This document shows positions 1 through 8,743 of a stretch of DNA of 30,847 nucleotides, piece after piece (position 1 is the stretch's first letter; each line of letters opens with the position of its first letter). The DNA lies in NCBI GenBank assembly GCA_004560375.1, contig SFVC01000026.1, forward strand, positions 1 through 30,847. Reading direction: 5' to 3'. The translations under genes were made by a program, and so were the position numbers. The DNA is from a bacterium. GTDB taxonomy: Bacteria; Bacillota; Clostridia; Oscillospirales; Oscillospiraceae. The notes under the pieces were generated by a model. The model was not told the origin of the DNA, made no database searches, and was given only the letters and a program-made list of their open reading frames with translations.

Positions 1-71
1 GAAATGCGCCCATCGCTGGAGCGGGCACAGCCCAGAGACTGTTCGTTTCAACGCGTCCCTGACAGGAGAAA

Positions 72-101
72 CCCCTCCGATTCCCAAAGAAATCGGAGGG
101 G
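72..101 (-). terminator. Rho-independent terminator after the eCIS cluster
   Basis: A perfect 11-bp stem (72-82 with 91-101) closes an 8-base loop. It lies 12 bases past the stop codon of the last gene of the minus-strand cluster. A T-rich tract follows on both strands, stronger on the plus strand (TTCGTTTTT), so it may work in both directions. I recognise nothing in bases 1-70. Confidence 0.75.
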
Positions 102-113
102 TTCGTTTTTGCC

Positions 114-1673
114 TTACTTCATTGCGCCTGGATTGAGGACTTCAATTTTATCCACAAAATACATAAACATGAAGGATGCCCACTTACTTGTCCCTACATT
201 TAAGCTAAACCTGGGGGCCTGTTCCCATTTGGCCCCTATCTTATCATTCCTATGATCCCGTTCAATGATGTCGGGCGGCCCTTCATTTCCGTTCACCGGC
301 TGGGTCAGATGTTGTATAAAGCTGCCAAGTTTGCCTTCGCCCTGCTTTCGCATGACAAACTTTACCACGACTCGTTCGTCCGCGCCATCCCTGTCCATAT
401 AACCCGAGGTAACCTGCTCAAAATCGCCAATATGGGCGCCAATTGGCAGGATGGTTCCTGTGTGGCCTCTAAATTTCCCTGTGAATTCATTATAAATGTC
501 ATTGATTTTCTTAATTGGGGATTTCTCATCCCCCATCGCCGGCGTATTGCCAACCGTGGTGTCATCGTATATCGCGTCTACTTTGCTCTTAAAATGATCA
601 ATATATTCCTTTAAATATGTATACTCCACCGGCCTCATGGCCCTGTAAAGGACGATGTTCTTCCCCGCGTCCTGGCCGGGCACTGGGGCGGGTTGGGGGG
701 CCAAATAATACGCGCGGCTATCATGATACAGCTGCGCTTCGCTGCTCCCCGTGTAAACCGCGGCCTTAAGCTCGTTTACAAATACGCTTTTATAGGCGTC
801 AACCAAACCCGCTCCCTTAAACTCGTCCCGATAGTGCTCAAGAAAGATTTCCGGGGATTCGGTCAGCGACCCATTCGGCAGCTTCCACTGATTTCGCGGG
901 GTCGCGGCCCGATGGGCTTTAGCCCCCCCCCCGCGGGGGAGTTCCCCCGCGAATTTGACCTGCGCCAGTTCCCGATAAAGCTGGAACAGATCCCGCAGCC
1001 TGGGAAAATCTTCCTTGATCTGCTCAACGATCTGCGTTACAGCAGAATCCATCCCTATTGTGCTGGTTCTTACTTCCGTTGCGCCAGGGGCCCGGCATCT
1101 CTCCGTACGCAATCTGCTGAAGCAGATCCGCTTCAAAATGTTCCAGCTGCTCTCCTTAATACTGCTGATATCCGGGAAATAGCTGCCAAAATCGTCCGCA
1201 GAGAAACAATCTACATTGGGATCCAGCGGGCCGTATTTTGCCAATTGGGCCACGCCGGAAACGGCGCTCCCAGCCGCCCCGGGGCTGATGCCGGAACGGG
1301 CGCCGCCCTGGTACTGGGCGGGCCTTCTCCCCATGATATCCGCTTCCCGCTCCAAGGCCGGGTCGTCATTCACCGCGGCGCCCATGCTCCGCGTGGTGGG
1401 CGGAACCCGCCCCTGCAGCTGCTGGGCGGCGTGCCATGCCTCGTGGGGAAGGTGCTGTTCCTGCCCGGAGGCAATATGGATCTCCGTTCCGCGGGCGTAG
1501 GCCCAGGCCTGAAGCTGCGCGGGCTCCGGCGAGTTGTAATGCACCCGGATGGAATCCAGGCTTACCCCCGACAGGGACTCCACGCCGGATTTCAGCCGTT
1601 CCGGAAGCCCGGTGCGGTTTGGCTTGCCTTGTACCGCGGGTCTAACGGAAGTTTTTCTGTCATGAGCAAACAT
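114..1673 (-). CDS. DUF4157-domain protein, probable eCIS payload (toxin)
   Basis: This 519-residue protein is the last gene of the cluster and the likely cargo. Residues about 21-115 match the DUF4157 domain: the HExxH motif HEAWH at 77-81 followed by QQ, then a downstream LEREAD block near 107-112, the arrangement of a zinc-metallopeptidase-like fold. Known of the family: DUF4157 is strongly enriched in proteins encoded beside eCIS loci and is regarded as an effector-associated domain. The C-terminal half (about 340-445) has a YRAM-x-x-x-EY motif at 343-351 and a later strand with DERVVVKF, resembling a toxin domain found at the C-termini of polymorphic toxins; an ADP-ribosyltransferase-like fold is possible but unproven. 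The ATG at 1673 has GGGGAGG five bases upstream and overlaps the end of the AAA+ gene by 14 bases, implying coupled translation. A run of ten G lies in frame near residues 248-250. No signal peptide or membrane segment is seen. Confidence 0.8.
   Translation of the reverse strand: MFAHDRKTSVRPAVQGKPNRTGLPERLKSGVESLSGVSLDSIRVHYNSPEPAQLQAWAYARGTEIHIASGQEQHLPHEAWHAAQQLQGRVPPTTRSMGAAVNDDPALEREADIMGRRPAQYQGGARSGISPGAAGSAVSGVAQLAKYGPLDPNVDCFSADDFGSYFPDISSIKESSWNILKRICFSRLRTERCRAPGATEVRTSTIGMDSAVTQIVEQIKEDFPRLRDLFQLYRELAQVKFAGELPRGGGAKAHRAATPRNQWKLPNGSLTESPEIFLEHYRDEFKGAGLVDAYKSVFVNELKAAVYTGSSEAQLYHDSRAYYLAPQPAPVPGQDAGKNIVLYRAMRPVEYTYLKEYIDHFKSKVDAIYDDTTVGNTPAMGDEKSPIKKINDIYNEFTGKFRGHTGTILPIGAHIGDFEQVTSGYMDRDGADERVVVKFVMRKQGEGKLGSFIQHLTQPVNGNEGPPDIIERDHRNDKIGAKWEQAPRFSLNVGTSKWASFMFMYFVDKIEVLNPGAMK
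923..932 (-). repeat. G10 homopolymer inside the payload gene
   Basis: Ten consecutive C on the plus strand (G in the coding strand) encode Gly codons in the linker between the DUF4157 domain and the C-terminal domain. A change of one unit would shift the frame and remove the toxin-like half. Such tracts are typical contingency loci and are also typical places for sequencing error. Confidence 0.9.
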
Positions 1674-3240
1674 ATTCGCCTCCCCTTTCCCCCCTGCCCG
1701 ATTCTGCCAGGCACTTCGGCAGGGCCTTATTGCTCTTTTCCAGCTCAAGGCGCAACGCGTTGACGACGCTGGCGGCGTCCACCTTTTCCCGTCCGGCGCC
1801 CAGAATATCCACCACGGCCCCCCGGACAGCGGCCAGAATCCGCGCCGGACTCAGCGCAGCCTGGGCCAGCTTCGCATAGGGCAGCTCCTCGGCGCACCGC
1901 TCCGGCGGCAGGGCCTGACGCCACAGCGTTTCCCGCAGGGCGGCGTCCGGCAGGCTGAAGCACACGATATAGTGCAGCCGCCGTAAAAACGCATCGTCAA
2001 AGCTGCCCAGCAGGTTGGTGGACAAAATGGCGATCCCGTCATACTGCTCGATCTCCTGCAGGAGATAGGACGTGGAAAGGTTGGCATATTTATCGTGCCC
2101 TGTGGATATCTGGGCCCGCTTCCCAAACAGGGCATCCGCCTCGTCAAACAGCAGGACACAGTGATTTTCCCTGGCGCTGCGGAAAAGCCGTCCCAAATGC
2201 TTTTCCGTCTCGCCCACATATTTGTCCATGATCCGGGACAAGTCCGCCCGCAGCAGCGGCATTCCCAGCCTGTGGGCAATCGCGCAGGCCGCCATGGTCT
2301 TTCCGGTGCCGGAGGGGCCGTGGAATACCGCGGTGACCCCCTCCCGCTGCCGGGGCAGACGCAGAACCTCTTTTGCCCCGGCTAACTCTTGATCCGTTTC
2401 CGCCAAAACCGCCAGGGGAATGTGATACCGGCGGCACAGCCGCTCCAGTGATCGAAAGGCCGTCTTCGCAGAATCCGGAGCGGCGCAGATTGGGGCGCCC
2501 AGAAGGGTGGCCAACGCCGCCGCCTCCCGCAGGGTATGCTCCTGTTCAAAAAGGGAGCGGTCGGAAAGATCCCGCACATCGGCATATACCACCGTCCCAC
2601 AGACGCGGCGCAAAAGGGTTTTCCGCCCGGAGCCTGGTGGGGCGCACAGATACAATACGTTTCCCGTTCCTTGGAGATACCAGTCCTGAACCTGTTTGAA
2701 TTCCTCTGCATAAAGCGGCAGCCACGGTTCGGGATGTTCCATCAGGGGCGTGCAGCCGGGAATCTCCGCCATGGCCAGGCCCGTCAGAAACGCCAGTATG
2801 GTACGGCATAAAATCAAAGGCCGTTCCAGCGAATAGGCGGCCGGTTCGGCGGGGGCGAGCAGCAGCCCGCATAGTCCGTTTTCCCCCGCCAGCTCCGCCA
2901 GCGTCTCGCAGCCGCTGGGACAGATGGGGGAGATCAGCTGAAGGCCGTACTCGATTGTGGGCAGCGCCAGCGCGTATCTCCTGCGGAAGGCGCTTCGCAG
3001 CCCGCCGTCCAGCTCCATGGCCAGCGCCGCCATGGCCAGAAGAAAGTCCCGATCCACAAGGCGGAATTGCAGCCGGAGAAAGGGCGGGGCCAGCCGAGCT
3101 TCGCCGGAGGCCTGCTCCCGGGTCAGGATAGCCTGCCATTGCCGCCGGCACAGCCCTTCGTCCACGTCCTGTGCGGACAGGGCCTGGAACAGCGCCAGAT
3201 AGTCCAGGATGCACTTTGAATTGTCCGCGTAGCCCTCCAC
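1660..3240 (-). CDS. AAA+ ATPase of the contractile injection system (Afp15/Pvc15-like)
   Basis: This 526-residue protein carries a C-terminal AAA+ domain (about 300-470) with Walker A GPSGTGKT at 308-315, Walker B VLLFDEADALFG near 362-373, a sensor-1-like STN at 407-409 and an arginine-rich AFLRRL at 417-422. A second, apparently degenerate P-loop, PPGSGRKT, is at about 201-208, so the middle of the protein may be an inactive ATPase-like domain. Known of the family: a cytoplasmic AAA+ ATPase is a standard eCIS component, thought to act in particle assembly or cargo loading. The start is GTG at 3240, preceded by GGGAGG eight bases upstream. Its 3' end overlaps the payload gene, which fits a role in handling that payload. 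The family call is secure; the exact role is inferred from relatives. Confidence 0.9.
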   Translation of the reverse strand: MEGYADNSKCILDYLALFQALSAQDVDEGLCRRQWQAILTREQASGEARLAPPFLRLQFRLVDRDFLLAMAALAMELDGGLRSAFRRRYALALPTIEYGLQLISPICPSGCETLAELAGENGLCGLLLAPAEPAAYSLERPLILCRTILAFLTGLAMAEIPGCTPLMEHPEPWLPLYAEEFKQVQDWYLQGTGNVLYLCAPPGSGRKTLLRRVCGTVVYADVRDLSDRSLFEQEHTLREAAALATLLGAPICAAPDSAKTAFRSLERLCRRYHIPLAVLAETDQELAGAKEVLRLPRQREGVTAVFHGPSGTGKTMAACAIAHRLGMPLLRADLSRIMDKYVGETEKHLGRLFRSARENHCVLLFDEADALFGKRAQISTGHDKYANLSTSYLLQEIEQYDGIAILSTNLLGSFDDAFLRRLHYIVCFSLPDAALRETLWRQALPPERCAEELPYAKLAQAALSPARILAAVRGAVVDILGAGREKVDAASVVNALRLELEKSNKALPKCLAESGRGERGGEYVCS

Positions 3241-3279
3241 GGCATTCGCCTCCCATCAGCGCAGATCCCCGTCTCCCGG

Positions 3280-4218
3280 TCACTCCAGAACCAGATCGCC
3301 ATCCTCCGGGCCGTCCAGCTCCGCAGACGGCGGGTCGGTAATCCGTACGTCGCTGTCCAGGCAGCTGTGACCATCCAGTTCCGCCCCCTCCTCCAGCCGG
3401 ACGACCGCATAGGGGACGCCCAAGGGGATAAAATCGTGTAAAACTGCGTTCAGCCTTGACAGCGCCTGCTTTGACGCATCGGATGGAAACAGCAGGGTCA
3501 CGCCGGCCCGCCCCGGGCCATAGAGCCGGGCGCAGTCGTCCCGCTCCTGGGCGGATTGCAGATTGTCCCATTGAAACCGCTCCACGATCTCACAGCCTTG
3601 TCCGGTCACAAGCTCCGCCAGCAGCAAAAGCCCTTTCTTTGTGCCCCGGAGGCGGTTCAGTTCCGCCGCGGCGGCCAGCAGCGCTTGATCCGGCAGCCCC
3701 ATTCCCATCCAGGAGGATGCGCCCAGCCAGCGGTGCAGCTCCGGCAGAGGATCGGGGCCGAGGGGATCCAGCCGCTCCGGAAATGCGGACAGCTCCCGGT
3801 TCAGATCCATGTAGAGGGACTGGTAAACGCCCAGGAGTTTTCGCAAAGTGCCGTCCCCCTGCATGACGGAGGGGAGCAGGCTGTCAATAGACAGGCCGGG
3901 AAAGGCCAGCTCATAGGCTTGGAGCGCCGCCCCCGGCTCTACGGTGAAGCGGAGGAACAGTCCCTGTACGCCATAGAGGATCAGATCCGATGCCGTCCGC
4001 TCCAATACCGGCTCCAGACGGTCTATGGCGCCGGCCGATTCTTCGTCCGTGGCGTAAACCTTTACCAGAACCGGCTCGGAGACCGTCAGGGAAAGCCGCA
4101 TCCACTCCATCCCGGCCCGCAGACCGCGGTACCGGCGGGAGCAATAAATGCCGTTTTGCAGCTGCCCGCAGCGGGTAAGCTCCCGGTCGGATCTGTACCG
4201 GCGGATCGCCTGCTCCAT
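3280..4218 (-). CDS. Baseplate wedge protein, phage tail protein I-like
   Basis: The 312-residue product has the signature region of tail-protein-I baseplate wedge proteins at about 165-215: a WLGASSW segment, then a helix ending in NRLRGTKKGL and a downstream tG motif. In phage and CIS particles this family bridges the baseplate J-like proteins around the spike hub. The N-terminal half has alternating strands and is less conserved to my eye. The C-terminus is acidic. The ATG is 14 bases after the preceding gene's stop, with AGGAGGGGG upstream. In Afp/PVC loci the corresponding region is part of the larger Afp12 protein; here it is a stand-alone short gene. Confidence 0.72.
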   Translation of the reverse strand: MEQAIRRYRSDRELTRCGQLQNGIYCSRRYRGLRAGMEWMRLSLTVSEPVLVKVYATDEESAGAIDRLEPVLERTASDLILYGVQGLFLRFTVEPGAALQAYELAFPGLSIDSLLPSVMQGDGTLRKLLGVYQSLYMDLNRELSAFPERLDPLGPDPLPELHRWLGASSWMGMGLPDQALLAAAAELNRLRGTKKGLLLLAELVTGQGCEIVERFQWDNLQSAQERDDCARLYGPGRAGVTLLFPSDASKQALSRLNAVLHDFIPLGVPYAVVRLEEGAELDGHSCLDSDVRITDPPSAELDGPEDGDLVLE

Positions 4219-4231
4219 CCTGTTCCCCCTC

Positions 4232-5446
4232 CTATTTCTCCGTCAGTTGAAACCGCTCCAGATAGGGGAGCGTATCCGCGTCCAGCCTGATCCCACCCTC
4301 CTGGGTGCGCCGCCCGCCGCCGGACAGCGCACGCAGTTCCAGCCCGCGCACCGCCCCCACGCCGGGAACGGCGCCCAGGGCGGCAAACAGCGCCGTATAA
4401 GACACGTCCGCGCCAAAATCCAGTGGCCCTGTTACGCCGTCCGTATGCTGAATCGCCGCCGTCCGCAGCGGATGCTCCGCCGCCGGGCCATAAGACCGGA
4501 TATGAACCCGCACTTCAATGGGGCAGTAGCGGGGTGAACGCACCTCCAGCGGTACGCCGATCAGCCGGAAACGCTCCAGCCAGCCGCCGCCTTGGGGAAG
4601 AAAAAAACGCAGCCGCCGGGTTCCCACCCAATCCTGGGGCAATCGGCATTGGGGCTCCACTTGGATGCAGCGGCTCCGGGTGCGGCGCTGCTCCAGCAGG
4701 ACGGGGTGCAGCGCCACGGCGGAAATCCGCGGCTCCCCCTCCGGCGCCCCGTTGATCAGCATGCGCAGCCGGCTGGACGCCACAGGCGGCGTCAGCGCCA
4801 CATACCCGCTTTGCAGCAGGCCGCAGGTACCGTCTACGCAAGGAACATCCTGCCACCCGCCGCCATCCCACGCCTGGGCGGAAAGGAGGACGGGGGGCGG
4901 CGTTTCCCCGTCCGGCGGGGTGCGTCCCGGCTCCGGCTGCAGCTCCAGCCAAAGCCGGGCGGAGGCGTCGGGCGGGAGGGGGGCGTCAAGGCTGAGCCCC
5001 AGCCCGGCGGGCGTGCCGGGGGCGACGACCAGCGGCCCGTCCTTCCGCAGCGCCGTGCGGTGATCGCCCTGTATCAGTAAGGCTTCCTGTACCTGACGCG
5101 CTCCGTTTTCCGGCGCATCCATTACCTCAAAGGGGACGCCGTCTATTTCAAAGCGCAGTCCGGGCCAGGGCAGGCCGCCCCCCACCGGAACCGCCAACAG
5201 GCGGGCCGGTGTCAATGGCCGGGGCGATTCCCCCAGCAGCTTCAGGTAAGCCAGATAGTGCCGCTCCCGCAGGGTGTTGATCTCCCGATTTTGTACGGTT
5301 GAGAGATACGACGCCAGCTCCAGCAGCGCCACCGCCGGATCGCTGGGAATTGCGTCGCTCCAGCCGGGGATCAGCTGGGCCATGCGGCCGCAGGCGCGGG
5401 CATAGAGCTCCTGACGGCTGGTGGTATCCAGATTTAAGGAGTACAA
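4232..5446 (-). CDS. Baseplate assembly protein (Afp11/12-like, N-terminal wedge module)
   Basis: The 404-residue protein begins with a module typical of CIS baseplate assembly proteins: LDTTSRQELYARA, then a conserved W followed by SDPAVALLELASYLS and a helix rich in R and E ending in YLKLLGE. In relatives this stretch reads approximately 'WTD..SDPG..LLELFAWL', so the match is clear. The remainder is beta-rich and matches the middle and C-terminal parts of wedge proteins only loosely. The start is taken as TTG at 5446 because AGGAGG sits seven bases upstream and because longer in-frame extensions run back through the preceding gene. It overlaps that gene by 13 bases. It is a structural component of the baseplate around the gp27/gp5 hub. 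Confidence 0.7.
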   Translation of the reverse strand: MYSLNLDTTSRQELYARACGRMAQLIPGWSDAIPSDPAVALLELASYLSTVQNREINTLRERHYLAYLKLLGESPRPLTPARLLAVPVGGGLPWPGLRFEIDGVPFEVMDAPENGARQVQEALLIQGDHRTALRKDGPLVVAPGTPAGLGLSLDAPLPPDASARLWLELQPEPGRTPPDGETPPPVLLSAQAWDGGGWQDVPCVDGTCGLLQSGYVALTPPVASSRLRMLINGAPEGEPRISAVALHPVLLEQRRTRSRCIQVEPQCRLPQDWVGTRRLRFFLPQGGGWLERFRLIGVPLEVRSPRYCPIEVRVHIRSYGPAAEHPLRTAAIQHTDGVTGPLDFGADVSYTALFAALGAVPGVGAVRGLELRALSGGGRRTQEGGIRLDADTLPYLERFQLTEK

Positions 5447-7588
5447 AGCAATCCCTCCTGTTGGAGCAGATGAACCGTATGGACGCCGGACAGCGGCAGG
5501 GCATAGGGATCGTCTACCTGCCCACAGTCCAGCTCCCGGCCGTCCGGCGCGGCAGCGGTCAAAAGCAGCTTGACGATGGTAAGATTTGGGAAGGCGGCCT
5601 GGAGGTAGTTGCGTGTTTCCATCTCGGCGGGCAGGCGTCCGATCTGCCACCCGTTTCCGTGGAAATGCCCCTCGGCGGGATTCAAAAACCGCTCCAACGC
5701 GTCCTCAACCATGCGCCGGACGGCCTCCACGGGAAGGTTCTCCGCCGGGCGCAGCCAGACCATGGCGCCCACCGGATAAAATACCGGCTCCCGCACCACA
5801 AGGTTCAGGCCTAAGGCGGGCAGGGCGCTGGTGCGCTCCAGCAGGCGGCAGATCGTCTCTTTCCGCAGGGCGAAAGCCGCCTCATGGCAGGATACGTCCC
5901 GCATCAGGGCGGCCACATAGAGGATGTCGCCCTCCCGCACGCAGCGGGTGCGGAGCACATCCCGCAGCTGGGTGCAAACCAGCTGATCCACATCTGCGGC
6001 GGAGACGCACCGGCCCTGATGGTGCCGGAGCGCCCGGGCGCGGCGCAGAAAAGCCGGCCGCCCCTCCGCTCCCGACCCGCCAAAGCCCTCCGTCAGCGTG
6101 ACGGCCCGAAGCGTTCCACCTCTGAGCGGGGACAGCGGTTCTCCCTTTCCGCACTGCCCGCCGTTTTCCGTCCGCAGCAGTACAGCGCCGCAAACCAGCT
6201 CCCGCAGGCAGGGGAAGCGCCGCCCCTGGGCCAGACGCCCGCTGTCGTCACGCAGGCAGAGCCACCAGCGGCGCAGCCCAAACCGGGTGCTCATGACGCC
6301 CTGTATGCCGCTTATGGTGAGCATACCGCCGCATGGCAACGCCGGGGCAGCCAGCCGCTGTTCTCCGAGCGCCCGATCCTCCAGCGCAGCCACAGGCCGG
6401 ACTGTCCCCCCACCTCGCAGGGGGCGGCGTCCTCTGGCCAGGGGAACCGCGCCTCCATCTGCGCCGCGCCCTTTTCCTGAACGGCAAAGAGTTTGGTGTA
6501 TCCTTCCGTGCCGGGTATGGGAATCCATGCCCGGTCGTTCCAGTATTCCCACAGCACCTGATCGGCCCGCACATCCCGGACTGGGGGCGGCGGGACGGGA
6601 AGGCGGCGCATAATGGGGCGGTACGCCGGCTCCTGTTCCATACCGGGCAGCAGATCCACCCGCTCCCGGATGGACAGGGCAAAACGGATGGTGAGCTGAG
6701 CGCCCCGCAGAGCCAGCGCGTCCGGGCAGGAGATGCAGCAGGCGCGCCAGACCTCCGGCACGTCCCCAAAGGGCAGCCAGTGCGTCCCGGTACAGGGGCC
6801 CTCTCCGCTCCATGCCAGCTCCGGGGGTAGTTCCCGCCGTTCGGTGCGGACGGTGACAGGGCCAAGCGGATCCGCCGGCAAGCCGGCAGGGGGCAGATTG
6901 GCCCGCAGCGCCACACCCTCCGGCGCCGCGAGAAGGTGAAAGCGCAGGCTGTGCCCCGCCCGCTCCGGGGGGGGGAGAGCGGAACCATGCCGCCCGAGGA
7001 CTGCACCAGCTGCCAGCGGACGGGGGCGCCGCCGCTGAACAGGGCCAGCAGCCGGGGAGACGCCTGGGGCAGCATCAGCTCAACCTGGCAGCCATGCCGG
7101 GAAGAAAAGGCGTCCGGGTGGGAAAACTGCACCTCCGGGCCGGGCAGTCCCGCCTGCTGAAGGTCAAAAAGCCGGACGGGCCGCTCAGGGGCCGGGGGTG
7201 GAAGGGGGATCACGTTCCCCCCTCCGGTGAGAAACTGCTCCCTCAGCCGGGCCGGCTCCGCCTGGGCGTCCTCCGCCGTCTGCCAGAGCCGCGCGCCGTC
7301 GCCGGACAGATAAAGCTCTTTCCCTTCACGGACGGGGCCGCCGTCCGGGCTGGTCAGAGAGGCATAGGCGTACATGGGATCCGCGTCCAGCGGATTCCGT
7401 GCCCAGCCTTGCAGAAAGGCAAGCTCCTGCTTTTGGGGCAGGCGGGCAAGGCGCGTCCAGGAGTCCTCGATCAGCTCCGCCGCGGCGCGCAGGACGGCGG
7501 CCTCCGGTTCTTCCCGTTCCAGGCCGTACCGCCATTGGGGCAGGTAAGAGCGGAGATAGGCGTGATAAGCGTCCCAAAATGAATCCAA
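5434..7588 (-). pseudogene. Baseplate J-like protein, interrupted by two apparent frameshifts
   Basis: Three successive reading frames together make one protein of about 718 residues. The first frame starts at TTG 7588 (SD GGGGG, seven bases upstream) and reads to a run of nine C at 6967-6975. The second frame then continues (LRFHLLAAPEG onward) to about 6345. The third continues from PALPCGGMLTISG to the stop at 5434. Adding one base at the C9 run and one at the CCCC at 6344-6347 joins all three without loss. The C-terminal part is typical of baseplate J/gp47 proteins: a segment with FLNPAEGHFHGNGWQIG followed by strands leading to a Q-x-DDPYALP end. The role is baseplate wedge assembly. As written, translation would stop prematurely and no full product would be made. 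Sequencing error, phase variation at C9, or real decay could explain it. Confidence 0.75.
6967..6975 (-). repeat. C9 homopolymer at a frameshift in the baseplate J-like gene
   Basis: Nine G on the plus strand (C in the coding strand). With nine, the frame runs into an unrelated Arg-rich translation; with ten (or seven) it joins the conserved continuation. The tract is therefore out of frame in this assembly. Confidence 0.85.
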
Positions 7589-7615
7589 AATGCGTCCCCC
7601 CGTTCTCCGCGCCCC

Positions 7616-7984
7616 TCAGCCTGTTTGGAGACTGACCGGTTGGCTGGCGGTTACGCCGGATCGGCGCACCTCATAGGAGACAGTTGCGATCAACTGTCCC
7701 TCCTCCGGCCTGTGGTCAAATTCCACCCGGATGTTCCAGATCCGCGGTTCCCAGGTCTGGAGCGCGGCAATCACTCCCTGACGGATCAGGTTGCAGGTGG
7801 TGGTATCCATCGTCTCAAAGGCATAGAGATCCAGACGGGTGCCGAACTTGGGGCGGAATGGGCGCTCTCCCTGCCGGGTCGTCAAAATCAAATGGACGGA
7901 CTGTTTAATTTCCTCCAGCTCGGTCAAAGACCGGAACCGCCCCAAGCCGGAGTCCAGCCGGCAGGGGAAGGCCATTGCCGCCAT
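7616..7984 (-). CDS. gp25-like baseplate protein (Afp9-like)
   Basis: The 122-residue protein matches the small gp25/lysozyme-like baseplate family of T4-like and CIS particles. Visible family features are an early helix (LTELEEIKQSVHLILTT), then RQGERPFRPKFGTRLDLYAFE, equivalent to the conserved 'R.GER...P.FG..L' motif, and a late acidic strand region. Full family length is present. The protein joins the wedge to the sheath initiator ring. The ATG at 7984 follows AGGGGG by eight bases. It sits directly after the spike gene and before the J-like gene, exactly as afp9 does between afp8/10 and afp11. Confidence 0.9.
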   Translation of the reverse strand: MAAMAFPCRLDSGLGRFRSLTELEEIKQSVHLILTTRQGERPFRPKFGTRLDLYAFETMDTTTCNLIRQGVIAALQTWEPRIWNIRVEFDHRPEEGQLIATVSYEVRRSGVTASQPVSLQTG

Positions 7985-8002
7985 AGAAGCGCCCCCTTTT
8001 GA

Positions 8003-8740
8003 TCAATTGAGTTTAATCATGCCGCCCTTGACCTGGGTGATGCCGCTGGAGGTCAAGTCCAGCTGGCTCTTGCCCTCCACCGTTGCACCCATATCGGCGG
8101 CCAGCTCCGCGTTTTTTCCTTTGATGGTCACCTTATTTGCCGCGCTGATGATGACGTCCCGGCCGCTCATATCCAGCGTCCCCTTTGCCTCAACGGTGAT
8201 ATTCCCGCCGCTGTCAAAAGAAATCAAGGCCCCGCCGCAGGAGATTGTCAGCTCCTTTCCCGCATTCAGCTGGATGGAATCGCTTTCCATATCCAGCCGC
8301 AAAACCGGCGTCTCCTGTTCCGGGGCGCAGATTGCGATGATCCGGGAGCTGTCCTCCATGTTCAGTTCCAAGCCGCCTGCCGTGTGAATGGTAACAGCAG
8401 TCTGATCCTCGGTATCGTCCAAGGTGACGCGGTGGCCGGAACGGGTCAAAAACTGCTTGATGTCATTCTGCTCCGTCCAGCACGCGCCGGTCTGCGCGTC
8501 CTCGCCCGGACGGTGGACGTGGACGATTCTTGGCTCCCCGCCTGGGTGGCTGGGGAGCTCCACCTCCACCACGTCTCCGATCTCCGGCAGCCAGTAGACC
8601 CCGGACATACTCTGCTCCACCCGGGCATACACGGATCCGATTTCCTCAGCATAGGCGCCTATGGACACCTCTACCAGGCCTTTGTCCTGATCCGCCGGAT
8701 AGGAAAGTACCTTGCCCCGCAAAATCTCACGCTCTGCCAT
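8003..8740 (-). CDS. gp5-like spike: VgrG OB-fold and beta-helix half
   Basis: The 245-residue protein starts with an OB-fold segment (residues about 8-75; YWLPEIGDVVEVELPSH is the usual 'P.vGd.V.v' strand). It continues as a series of short repeating strands (about 120-245: TVEAKGTLDM, VTIKGKNAEL, ATVEGKSQLDL) that build the triangular beta-helix needle of VgrG/gp5. It forms the central spike beneath the inner tube. It is separated from the gp27-like half, which is the preceding gene ending four bases upstream; in Afp8/Pvc8 the two are usually one protein. The SD GGAGG lies inside the end of that gene, so the two halves are probably translated together. Confidence 0.88.
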   Translation of the reverse strand: MAEREILRGKVLSYPADQDKGLVEVSIGAYAEEIGSVYARVEQSMSGVYWLPEIGDVVEVELPSHPGGEPRIVHVHRPGEDAQTGACWTEQNDIKQFLTRSGHRVTLDDTEDQTAVTIHTAGGLELNMEDSSRIIAICAPEQETPVLRLDMESDSIQLNAGKELTISCGGALISFDSGGNITVEAKGTLDMSGRDVIISAANKVTIKGKNAELAADMGATVEGKSQLDLTSSGITQVKGGMIKLN

Positions 8741-8743
8741 CGG

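Noticed and set aside
4..255. Small plus-strand gene at the left edge
   Set aside because: It runs through the terminator hairpin and the payload gene's 3' end, with no ribosome site or domain.
693..1763. Long plus-strand open frame opposite the payload gene
   Set aside because: It is antisense to a gene with clear DUF4157 motifs and has no ribosome site or recognisable domain.
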